In this document: positions 35,333 through 42,666 of the stretch, one piece after another
Layout of the letters: each line of letters starts with the position of its first letter
How positions within the stretch are numbered: position 1 is the first letter of the stretch
NCBI GenBank assembly: GCA_023410055.1
Contig: JAEYQK010000039.1
Span: forward strand, 100,931-164,930
Source of the DNA: Acidobacteriota bacterium
GTDB taxonomy: Bacteria; Acidobacteriota; Terriglobia; Terriglobales; Acidobacteriaceae
Direction: 5' to 3'
Length of the DNA: 64,000 nucleotides
Position numbers and translations under genes: made by a program
The notes under the pieces: model-generated
The model's database searches: none
What the model saw: the letters and a program-made list of their open reading frames with translations, nothing else
What the model was told of the DNA's origin: nothing

Positions 35333-36403
35333 TTACCGGCCTGTAGTGCTTCGGCCGCCCGTCGCATTCCACGCGGAGCGCAAAGCCCTTAGTGCCTTGA
35401 GCACGTCGCCCGAAGATGACATGTGCAGGAAAAAGATGTCCGGCTTCACTGTGAGAGTGTGGTTGTGCAGCGCTGATAACCTAAATCCATTCTGTTCCAG
35501 GTAACTCAGAACCGGGTTCACTTCGTTGGCGCGTAACGACAGATCGGCGTCGACGTCGCCCGAACCGCCCTGCCAGTTGATAGTGATGTCGGAGAACGCC
35601 ACAGCACCCTTCTCAACATCAATCCGGCCCCGTCCGGCAGTTTCGCAAGCTGCCAGAGCGCCAGCGCCCAAGTCGCCAGACAAAGTTTCCTGTTGACCAG
35701 CTCCGTTCCTGCTAGTGATGCTTGCCGCGCACGAGGTGAAGGCGTCTTTGCGATCGAGCTCAACGTCAATAATGCCCTCGCGGCCTTCCACCATGGCATC
35801 GCTCGGCATGATATTCTTCGTCTCGGTTTCACCCGGCGCGGTCTTCTCGTCCTCACTACTGATGTCTTTGTAGCTGGCTCTCGTGGAATCCAGGGCCGCG
35901 CGGATCCCCTTGGACAACTGGGCCGCGTCGCCAAACGCCTCAATGTGGACGTACTTGAAGGGAGGCACATCCTGCAACTCGTGATTGTGCAGCGCCGAAA
36001 CATTTACTCCGGCCCTCACCAGCGCTGTCTTGAAGTTCTCAACCTCTTCATCGCGAACCGGGAATTCGCCAAAAACCAATGCCTGCGACCCGGTAGCGTT
36101 TCGGCCGGCGAACTGCTCAGCGATGAAGCCCTCCAGCACCAGCGCAGGTGGAACTGTCTTGCCTTGCACCGTTATCGTTTCCTGGCGAACAAAGCTGATC
36201 TTGAGCACGTTACCTTGTGTCTGTCCCTGGAAGCCGAGCGCAGAGCGTGCTTGCGACCAATCCGGTCCGCTACTCGATTGTGCCATGAGCAACGGACACA
36301 AGGCCAGAACGAGAACGAAGGCAGTCGGTAGAACAAACAGACGCGTACGTGGCCGACCGGAACGGCACACGGGTGTCGACGAAAAGAGCGCAGTCTTTCC
36401 CAT
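35333..36403 (-). CDS. secreted DUF1259 (LppY/LpqO) protein
   Basis: 356 residues from the ATG at 36403, with AAGAGGAT upstream; the frame is open to 36490. A signal peptide (about 1-45) ends MAQ. Two similar domains follow, each ending with an ALHNHxL motif (VSALHNHELQDVPPFKYVHIEAFGDA near residue 145; LSALHNHTLTVKPDIFFLHMSSSGD near residue 325). This duplicated DUF1259 layout is seen in mycobacterial LppY/LpqO lipoproteins. The conserved histidines suggest metal binding. No activity is established. Confidence 0.88.
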   Translation of the reverse strand: MGKTALFSSTPVCRSGRPRTRLFVLPTAFVLVLALCPLLMAQSSSGPDWSQARSALGFQGQTQGNVLKISFVRQETITVQGKTVPPALVLEGFIAEQFAGRNATGSQALVFGEFPVRDEEVENFKTALVRAGVNVSALHNHELQDVPPFKYVHIEAFGDAAQLSKGIRAALDSTRASYKDISSEDEKTAPGETETKNIMPSDAMVEGREGIIDVELDRKDAFTSCAASITSRNGAGQQETLSGDLGAGALAACETAGRGRIDVEKGAVAFSDITINWQGGSGDVDADLSLRANEVNPVLSYLEQNGFRLSALHNHTLTVKPDIFFLHMSSSGDVLKALRALRSAWNATGGRSTTGR

Positions 36404-36576
36404 TGGCGATATCCTCTTGCGGTATTGTTTTGGTCTGCGCGATTCAGATGTCTGGCCAGTGGACGCGGTGGTAGGAAGTAAGCGCGACAATTAGCGCCTG
36501 AGAGGAGGGCCAGCAACAAGCACAAAGAAGACGGGCCGTCGCATTCCGCAACGGCCCACATATATCGCTTTACGAC

Positions 36577-36783
36577 TTATTGTCTAAGAATCAACGGCAA
36601 TCCATTCTTCGGATTTCCAATCACCACAACCTTCGTGTTCGGACTCTTCGCCAGCGTCTCCGTTGCCTCGATGCCCTTCCACTCCAGCAATTGCGGGCTG
36701 ATCCCTTGGGCCACGATCTGCTGGAAGTCGCGAATGCCGCCAGCCTCGATCCGCTTGCGCTCGGCCGGGCGTACCACTCCCAA
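36577..36783 (-). pseudogene. 3' relic of a prohibitin/SPFH-family gene
   Basis: The 68-residue frame encodes ERKRIEAGGIRDFQQIVAQG, then ISPQLLEWKGIEATETLAKS and PNTKVVVIGNPKNGLPLIL. This is the C-terminal end of bacterial prohibitin-like SPFH proteins (usual length about 250-300 residues). The SPFH domain and membrane anchor are missing, and the sequence upstream (36784 onward on the minus strand) does not continue the family in any frame I could follow. It is therefore a truncated remnant left between two genes, rather than a short intact gene. Confidence 0.75.
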
Positions 36784-36893
36784 TCCTTCATTCGCCGGTA
36801 CTCAGCCGCCATTCACCGAAAACCTGAGGAACCCTGTCTCGCACACCGCTAATCTCGCCCTGTCAGTCAAAAAGACTGGCAAGGAGCAAGGCA

Positions 36894-37142
36894 ATGGCAG
36901 CGAGCGGTAATGAAGCCTCCGAGCACAAGAAGATAATAGGCGGTGTCCTGATCGGCGTCGGCACCTTCCAGCTACTTGGTACACTTACCCTTCCAGACTT
37001 GTGGGCCGAAGCCCTGAAACACGCGGTTCAGGTCTGGTGGCCACTGCTGCTGATTGTTGCCGGCGTACTCTGGTTGGCTACAGCTCAGCGCGCCCGCGCT
37101 AAAGCAGACTGGAAAGTGAAACGTACGGAGGTGCAGCAATGA
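36894..37142 (+). CDS. small two-helix membrane protein of a LiaF-like operon
   Basis: 82 residues. Two hydrophobic segments (IGGVLIGVGTFQLLGTLTLP and WWPLLLIVAGVLWLATA) are typical of the short LiaI/DUF5668-type membrane module. AAGGAG lies at 36881-36886, eight bases before the ATG. It overlaps the start of the LiaF-like gene by ATGA. It is probably the first gene of a four-gene operon to 39823. Confidence 0.75.
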   Translation: MAASGNEASEHKKIIGGVLIGVGTFQLLGTLTLPDLWAEALKHAVQVWWPLLLIVAGVLWLATAQRARAKADWKVKRTEVQQ

Positions 37143-37903
37143 TTTCGCTAGCGATCATCGTCAGCATCATAATTTTCCTCACTGCGGCGTTAATCTCCCA
37201 TCCGACGGATGGCAGAAAGGGCAGCACACCCAGGCACCATCAGCCTGCCAAGCTGATCATCGGCGTAGCTGCAATCGCCGCGGGCATTCTATTTCTGCTC
37301 GATCAGCGGGGCATCATTCACTTGCACGACTTCTGGCGGCTCTGGCCGGTCATCTTCATCCTGATCGGCATCGGCAAGTTGTTCGAAAGCAACAACCGCG
37401 ACCGATTCGTCGGCGCCGGAGTCATGTTCCTGATCGGCGGCGGCTGGATCCTGATCAACTACGGCTACTTCGGGTGGCAACAAGTCTGGCCCGCTGCGCT
37501 CATCATCTTTGGCGTAATGCTGCTGATTCAGGCCATGCAATCTCGCGACGATGCGCCTTCCGGCAGCAGCGACGGCAAGCTGAAACCTTACGCAATCTTC
37601 AGCTCGGTAGAAAAGAACGTGAACGACCACGAGTTCGCGGGCGGCGAAGCTCGTACGGTCTTCGGCAGCGTCGAAATCGACCTCACACATGCGGAGATGA
37701 AGGAAGACACGGCCACCATATACACTCACGTTGTTTTTGGCAGCGTTGAAATGCGAGTGCCCGACATCTGGAAGGTCGACGTACAAGCCGGCGCCATTTT
37801 CGGCAGCTGCGAGAACAAGACCCGCGTACCGTTGTCGACCGCCTCGAAAACACTCATCATCCGCGGCGACATTCTATTCGGCAGCGTCGAGATCAGGAAT
37901 TAA
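37139..37903 (+). CDS. LiaF-like membrane protein (cell-wall-stress family)
   Basis: 254 residues. Residues 1-140 hold four to five membrane helices, including the LiaI/F-type FWRLWPVIFILIGIGKLFE and QVWPAALIIFGVMLLIQAM. Residues about 160-254 form a LiaF C-terminal (DUF2154-like) beta domain with repeated FGSVEI motifs (VFGSVEIDLTHA, VVFGSVEMRVP, IFGSCENKTR, ILFGSVEIRN). In Gram-positive bacteria LiaF restrains a histidine kinase until envelope stress occurs. The adjacent LytS-type kinase and regulator suggest the same kind of role. Confidence 0.87.
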   Translation: MISLAIIVSIIIFLTAALISHPTDGRKGSTPRHHQPAKLIIGVAAIAAGILFLLDQRGIIHLHDFWRLWPVIFILIGIGKLFESNNRDRFVGAGVMFLIGGGWILINYGYFGWQQVWPAALIIFGVMLLIQAMQSRDDAPSGSSDGKLKPYAIFSSVEKNVNDHEFAGGEARTVFGSVEIDLTHAEMKEDTATIYTHVVFGSVEMRVPDIWKVDVQAGAIFGSCENKTRVPLSTASKTLIIRGDILFGSVEIRN

Positions 37904-37910
37904 CTGAGCC

Positions 37911-39005
37911 ATGCAGCATCCGATAATCGGAAATCGCCGTGGGTTGGGACTCTATGCACTTGCATGGATCCCCCTGGCGATCTTGCTGGGTTACATGCTG
38001 CGCGCCAGCGGTCTCAACAACAAAGAGACCATCGCGCTCGTTGCTCCGCTGGCGCCGATTTACGCCTTCATGTGCCTGGCCGCGTGGTTCCCCTGTCGCG
38101 CGACGCCGATCCCCAAATCAGGTTTCGTGCGACTCGCTGCAACCCACATTGCGGCCGGCACTTTGATCGCATCGGTCTGGATGTTCCTCGCGATGGGCTA
38201 CAGCGCAGTGCTCAAAGACTTCGAAACCGGCTTCAGCCAAGGCCTCGGAACAACACCACGCTTGGTTGGGATGACGGAGCACGCCGGCCTGTACAAAATG
38301 TTCTTCGGCATCGGCCTGCTGCTCTATTTCCTCTCCGCAGCGCTGCAATACGTCTTCATCGCCATGCAGCAATCGCACGACGCCGAGAAGCGTGCCTCCG
38401 AAGCCCGCCTTCTAGCCCGCGACGCCGAACTCCGCGCCCTGAAGGCCCAGATCAATCCGCACTTCATCTTTAACAGTCTTCACTCGATCAGCGCCCTGAC
38501 GGCCATAGATTCAGCCAAGGCTCGCGATATGTGCATCACATTGGCCGATTTCCTGCGCAAAACCCTCGGCCTCGGCGAAAAAGAATTGATCCCGCTTTCC
38601 GAAGAGCTGAACCTTCTGCGTAGCTTTCTCACTGTTGAAAAGATTCGTTTCGGCAATCGCCTCCACATAGAAGAAGATATAGAGGACGCTACTCTCGCGT
38701 GCCTCGTGCCGCCGTTGTTGTTGCAGCCTCTGGTCGAAAACGCGATCACCCACGGAGTCGCCAACCTGCCCGAGGGCGGTTCGATCAAAATGGCAGCAGC
38801 CCGCATCGATGGTCGCCTCAGCATCTCCATCGAGAACGACTTCGACCCACATTACGTTCCCAAGCGCAAGAGCGGCATCGGCATCGCCAACGTTCGCGAA
38901 CGCCTCGCCGCGCGCTACGGCAAGAACGCATCGTTTGACGGCAGCATCAACGGCGAGCATTATCTTGTACGACTGACGCTGCCCGCCGACAGGAAGGCCT
39001 CGTGA
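37911..39005 (+). CDS. LytS-family sensor histidine kinase
   Basis: 364 residues. Four to five membrane helices occupy residues about 10-155. The His_kinase (PF06580) domain has LKAQINPHFIFNSLHSISALT near residue 190 with the phospho-accepting histidine, followed by an HATPase domain with LLLQPLVENAITHGV and SGIGIANVRERLAARYG. It autophosphorylates and passes the phosphate to the LytTR regulator encoded next. The last codon overlaps the GTG of that gene (GTGA). The membrane part carries no recognised input domain, so sensing may depend on the LiaF-like neighbour. Confidence 0.93.
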   Translation: MQHPIIGNRRGLGLYALAWIPLAILLGYMLRASGLNNKETIALVAPLAPIYAFMCLAAWFPCRATPIPKSGFVRLAATHIAAGTLIASVWMFLAMGYSAVLKDFETGFSQGLGTTPRLVGMTEHAGLYKMFFGIGLLLYFLSAALQYVFIAMQQSHDAEKRASEARLLARDAELRALKAQINPHFIFNSLHSISALTAIDSAKARDMCITLADFLRKTLGLGEKELIPLSEELNLLRSFLTVEKIRFGNRLHIEEDIEDATLACLVPPLLLQPLVENAITHGVANLPEGGSIKMAAARIDGRLSISIENDFDPHYVPKRKSGIGIANVRERLAARYGKNASFDGSINGEHYLVRLTLPADRKAS

Positions 39006-39823
39006 CCGACCACCAGACACAGCAGAAGATTCGCACGATTATCGTCGACGACGAAGAACTCGCCCGCCACGTCCTCCGCGAGCTGATCGCTGCGCATCCC
39101 GAGATAGAACTCATCGCCGAGTGCGCCAACGGCTTCGAGGCTGTGAAAGCGATAGGCGACCTCAAGCCCGACCTGCTCTTTCTCGACATCCAGATGCCCA
39201 AGCTCGACGGCTTCGAGGTCCTAGAACTAACCGGCACCAACATGGCCATCGTCTTCACCACCGCTTATGACGAATACGCCGTGCGCGCCTTCGATGTCCA
39301 CGCCGCGGACTATCTGCTGAAGCCGTTCGGGGCCGAACGCTTCGAAGCCGCACTCCAGCAGGCGAAGAAACGCCTCGCCTTACCGCAAGTTCCGGCAAGC
39401 TCCGGCACAAGCTCCGCCACCAGTTCCGCTGCGACACCCGCCTCAACGCCCGTCACCGAAATTGCCGCCGCCGTCCGCAAGCCGGGCGAGTACGCCCACC
39501 GCATCGTCGTGCGCGACGGCAGCAACATCCAGATCATCCCCGTGGCCAAGCTCGATTACGCCGAAGCGCAGGACGACTACATTGCCCTCGCCTCCGAAGG
39601 CCGCAAGCACCTCAAGCAGCAGACCATCGCCAGCCTCGAAGCAACGCTCGACCCGGCGCGCTTCCAGCGGATACACCGCTCGTACATCGTCAACCTCGAA
39701 CGCGTGGTCAAAGTCGAGCCCTACGGCAAAGACAGCAAAGTTGCTATCCTCCGTGACGGCACGCGACTCCCCGTCAGCCGCACCGGGTATGCGCGGCTGT
39801 GCGCGGCGCTGGGAGAAAGATGA
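39002..39823 (+). CDS. LytTR-family response regulator
   Basis: 273 residues from a GTG that overlaps the kinase stop. The receiver domain has VDDEE (residues 15-19), phospho-acceptor Asp62 in LLFLDIQMPKLDGFEVLE and Lys in YLLKPF. An Ala/Ser/Thr-rich linker (about 130-160) follows, then a LytTR DNA-binding domain (KLDYAEAQDDYIALASEGRKHL ... RFQRIHRSYIVNLERV). It would control genes in response to the LytS-type kinase, possibly including this operon. Its target repeats are not visible nearby. Confidence 0.94.
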   Translation: MTDHQTQQKIRTIIVDDEELARHVLRELIAAHPEIELIAECANGFEAVKAIGDLKPDLLFLDIQMPKLDGFEVLELTGTNMAIVFTTAYDEYAVRAFDVHAADYLLKPFGAERFEAALQQAKKRLALPQVPASSGTSSATSSAATPASTPVTEIAAAVRKPGEYAHRIVVRDGSNIQIIPVAKLDYAEAQDDYIALASEGRKHLKQQTIASLEATLDPARFQRIHRSYIVNLERVVKVEPYGKDSKVAILRDGTRLPVSRTGYARLCAALGER

Positions 39824-39862
39824 CGGTAACAACGCAACACCTCGAATCAGGCACAACCTCGT

Positions 39863-39891
39863 TGTCATTCCGAGCGCAGCGAGGAATCCCT
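39863..39891 (+). repeat. TCATTCCGAGCGCAGCGAGG-type dispersed repeat
   Basis: TCATTCCGAGCGCAGCGAGG is followed by AATCCCT. The same or nearly the same string is a well-known short intergenic repeat in acidobacterial and many other genomes. It is followed by a GGCTTCAGCCACTG element at 39966-39980. Confidence 0.6.
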
Positions 39892-40057
39892 ACCTTGACG
39901 ACAACGCTGCTGAAACCGGTGTCGCTGGCCTTCAGGCCTGCGTCTATCACCAGCTATAGCCAGGTGGCTTCAGCCACTGAAGTCGAACTCACCATACGGC
40001 ACATGCCCTCTTCCGATTCGTAACTTCGCAGTGCTGGAATTCCCCGCAGAATCGGCG

Positions 40058-40063
40058 TAGAGT
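40058..40063 (+). promoter_or_regulatory. -10-like hexamer
   Basis: TAGAGT (four of six bases) ends six bases before the GTG at 40070. Weak on its own, but the spacing matches other genes in the window. Confidence 0.3.
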
Positions 40064-40069
40064 TCTGCC

Positions 40070-40651
40070 GTGAAATATCACGCGATCCTGACCTTCATCG
40101 TACTCGCGGTTTCCTCTTGTGCGGCACAAGCGCCAACTCAGTATTTCCCGTACGACGCGCTGCCTCGTCAAAGCGAGCAGGAGAAGGCATACAGCGATGT
40201 CATGCGAAGGTTCAGTGAGCACTCGCTTCTGCAGGAATCGAAACTCACCCCGAACACTCGTACATATAGGCTTCTCTGGTTCGGGGCACTGGCTGTTGAG
40301 AGTCCGATTGTTATTCGGTTGAACGTCCAAGATGATGGAACGGGCTTGCTGAACCTGAAGATAGTGAATGGCCGGCGTCGGGGGCAGTGGGGCAAGATAA
40401 CCGTGAAAGGGCGGACGATTTCCAAAAAGAAGATGGAACGCTTCCTGACTGCCGTACACAAGCTGGATCTATCAAGTGAGCCGACACACGATCCGACACA
40501 GACACTCGGACTTGACGGATCCGACTGGCTACTCGAGTCTGTCGAGAATGGCAGCTACAAGGTGTTTCGCCGATGGTCTTCCCGGAAGGACGCAGCGCAC
40601 GAAATGGCTCGCATGCTGAGCCGCCTCGCGGGAGAGAATTTTATACGCTGA
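40070..40651 (+). CDS. probable lipoprotein, hypothetical
   Basis: 193 residues from a GTG. The N-terminus MKYHAILTFIVLAVSSCAAQ has a lipobox-like VSSC, so it may be a lipoprotein on the outer or inner membrane. The rest shows VEEL-free, basic beta-strand-rich sequence with VKGRTISKKKMERFLTAVHKLD and WLLESVENGSYKVFRRWS. I do not recognise a family. It is followed closely by another hypothetical gene on the same strand. Confidence 0.7.
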   Translation: MKYHAILTFIVLAVSSCAAQAPTQYFPYDALPRQSEQEKAYSDVMRRFSEHSLLQESKLTPNTRTYRLLWFGALAVESPIVIRLNVQDDGTGLLNLKIVNGRRRGQWGKITVKGRTISKKKMERFLTAVHKLDLSSEPTHDPTQTLGLDGSDWLLESVENGSYKVFRRWSSRKDAAHEMARMLSRLAGENFIR

Positions 40652-40667
40652 GCGTAATACCCAACAG

Positions 40668-41270
40668 ATGATGAACCTGCAAGATTTCACTGAAGAATAC
40701 ACGCGCATGCCGGACGACGAACTGCTGGCTATGTGGGCAGATCGTGACACACTGGTTCCCGAGGCCACCATCGCTCTTGAGAGCGAACTGCAGAGGCGAG
40801 GCCTGAACAAACAGGATGCCGCCCGAGCCAAAAGGCGCCTTGATGCCCTAGCCGCACGTGAGAAGAACGGACCGCTTGCCAACCAGGTCGCGGCCGCGAA
40901 GTACGAGCACAGGATGCGGCACTTCGACGGCCAGAAAGAGCCCGGGTTCTACTCGCCCTACAGTAGCCGAGATATAAGAGGCACCTTCGCCTACATCCGT
41001 CACAAGTACAGAGTGTGGAAAACATTTCGTAATCACACAGGCCACTGGCCGGTATTGTCGATCTGGTTCTACTTCCTCTCCTGGATAGCCGTCGTTGTTC
41101 TCGGTGCAGCGATTGTGTTCTGGGTGGAAGCACGAGCTTGGGGAAGCGGTTTGAAGACTGTGGCGATGATCGGTTCCGTTTTGTCCCTGCTCGGAGCTCG
41201 GGAATTGGGTGCACGGCTGATGAGAAGGTTGGATTGGGAAAGGTGTAGCGGGTCGATTTCTAGTCTCTAG
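40668..41270 (+). CDS. hypothetical membrane protein
   Basis: 200 residues. The N-terminus (LQDFTEEYTRMPDDELLAMWADRDTLVPEATIALESELQRRGL) is a short helical module of a type I have seen at the start of other acidobacterial membrane proteins. One or two membrane helices lie near residues 130-180. The first two codons are both ATG, so the start could be 40668 or 40671. No clear ribosome site is visible; the gap to the preceding gene is only 16 bases, so coupling is likely. Function unknown. Confidence 0.7.
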   Translation: MMNLQDFTEEYTRMPDDELLAMWADRDTLVPEATIALESELQRRGLNKQDAARAKRRLDALAAREKNGPLANQVAAAKYEHRMRHFDGQKEPGFYSPYSSRDIRGTFAYIRHKYRVWKTFRNHTGHWPVLSIWFYFLSWIAVVVLGAAIVFWVEARAWGSGLKTVAMIGSVLSLLGARELGARLMRRLDWERCSGSISSL

Positions 41271-41276
41271 CCGCCT

Positions 41277-41840
41277 CTACCGCCACATCCCCAACTTCTT
41301 CGCCCGTGCTTCCTTTTCTGCAAGCCGGTAGTGACACTGGGTGTGTGGTGTCATGGTGTACGGAGGCGGCTCTGTGAACCTCGCTAAGCCCTCCGAGATG
41401 AGCACAAGCCCGATGTCACCGTACCCACCCTCCTGCATGTGAACGCTACCACTCACATGTTTCGGTTTCTTCTCCAAAAAGAGCCAGTGAGTATCGACCA
41501 TTACCTCAACGTTCTTGTTCAACAATGCCGAAGAAAGGCGCTTCTTGGCTTTTGCACCAGAATCGCTCCCGCCGAGGCTGATACCTACGAGATGAACTCG
41601 CACGACTTCGTTCTCACCGTAAGTTACAACTACGGTGTTGCCATCGATGACCTTCGACACCTTACCCTTTATGGGGTACCACACTGTGTTCTGTTCAAAT
41701 GGATCGCCGCAAGGGTCGTCGAATCTAGCAGACCGAAAACCGGCTTGGCTGTCGTTGTCTCCTTGTTCTTGGGAAAGAACGATGCAAGGCGTGAACAGGA
41801 GCACGATGAAAACAAAGAAGCACTTTGAGCGGAGCAGCAT
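41277..41840 (-). CDS. degenerate staphylococcal-nuclease-like protein, secreted
   Basis: 187 residues from the ATG at 41840, which begins a signal peptide (LLRSKCFFVFIVLLF...VLSQ); a longer frame to 42083 overlaps ruvA. Residues 56-187 show the SNase framework (VSKVIDGNTVVVTYGENEVVRVHLVGIS ... LAEKEARAKKLGMW). The metal-binding Asp of VIDGDT is Asn68, and the GIDxPE carboxylates are replaced (GIS at 86-88, then LGG), so catalysis is unlikely. It may be a binding-only homologue. Confidence 0.75.
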   Translation of the reverse strand: MLLRSKCFFVFIVLLFTPCIVLSQEQGDNDSQAGFRSARFDDPCGDPFEQNTVWYPIKGKVSKVIDGNTVVVTYGENEVVRVHLVGISLGGSDSGAKAKKRLSSALLNKNVEVMVDTHWLFLEKKPKHVSGSVHMQEGGYGDIGLVLISEGLARFTEPPPYTMTPHTQCHYRLAEKEARAKKLGMWR

Positions 41841-41915
41841 AGCGGGCCAATAGTAACACCAAGCTACTCTCAGGGGCCGCTTGTTTTCTCGCACCCTTCC
41901 ACCCTGCATTCCAAT

Positions 41916-41921
41916 TACAAT
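41916..41921 (+). promoter_or_regulatory. -10-like hexamer of ruvA
   Basis: TACAAT (five of six bases) ends six bases before the GTG at 41928. There is no Shine-Dalgarno sequence. Confidence 0.5.
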
Positions 41922-41927
41922 CGTCCC

Positions 41928-42515
41928 GTGATTGCACATCTGCGTGGCAAGCTCATTTCCAAGCATCCTAATCAGGCCATCGTCGAATGCGGCGGGGTCG
42001 GGTATGACGTCACTATCTCCATCCCGACCTTCTCCGAACTCGGGCCTCTCGGCAGCGACGTTGCCCTGTTCATTCATACGCACGTGCGCGAGGACGCGCT
42101 CGCCCTCTTTGGTTTTCTGCGCGGGGAAGAGAAGCAGCTGTTCGAGAAGCTGATCAGTGTCAGCGGCATCGGACCGAAGCTGGCGGTCACGATCCTGAGC
42201 GGCATGCCCAGCGACCAGATGGTCGGCGCCATTCGCGGCAACGACGTCGCGCGCCTGACAAAGATCCCGGGCATCGGCAAGAAGACGGCCGAGCGCATGG
42301 TGCTCGAGCTGCGCGACAAACTTGAAGGTTTCGGCATCGCCCCAGCGATCGCGGCGATTTCTCCGGTCGAAGAAGACGTGCTCTCCGCGCTCGTCAATCT
42401 TGGATATCAGCGCCCTGCCGCAGAAAAGGCCGTCGCCACTGCCGCGCGCGGCACCGACGGCAAAGCCACATTCGATTCGCTTTTCCGCGACGCCCTCAGC
42501 GCACTATCGAAATAG
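41928..42515 (+). CDS. ruvA: Holliday junction DNA helicase subunit RuvA
   Basis: 195 residues from a GTG. The N-terminal OB fold is MIAHLRGKLISKHPNQAIVECGGVGYDV, the two helix-hairpin-helix motifs are SGIGPKLAVTILSGM and TKIPGIGKKTAERMVLELRDKL, and the C-terminal RuvB-binding domain is VLSALVNLGYQRPAAEKAVATA. It holds the four-way junction while RuvB drives branch migration. ruvB and ruvC are not in the window. The gene starts divergently from the SNase-like gene. Confidence 0.97.
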   Translation: MIAHLRGKLISKHPNQAIVECGGVGYDVTISIPTFSELGPLGSDVALFIHTHVREDALALFGFLRGEEKQLFEKLISVSGIGPKLAVTILSGMPSDQMVGAIRGNDVARLTKIPGIGKKTAERMVLELRDKLEGFGIAPAIAAISPVEEDVLSALVNLGYQRPAAEKAVATAARGTDGKATFDSLFRDALSALSK

Positions 42516-42666
42516 AATGTTGTATTGTAGCGCCCGGCGGCTCGCCGGCCGTCACGGCGGGGCGACCAGCCCGCTGCTAATCGTTCGGGAAGGGCACGGC
42601 TTCAGCCATGCCACAATGATCGAAGTGAACGCGGCTTTAGCCGCTGAGGTAACCCCAGGTTCAACC
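42516..42666. repeat. GGCTTTAGCCGCTG-type repeat cluster
   Basis: The gap contains CGCCCGGCGG, GGCTTCAGCC (42599-42608) and GGCTTTAGCCGCTGAGG (42635-42651). Related strings occur at 39966-39980 and 62185-62197. It precedes the rhomboid gene. Confidence 0.55.
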
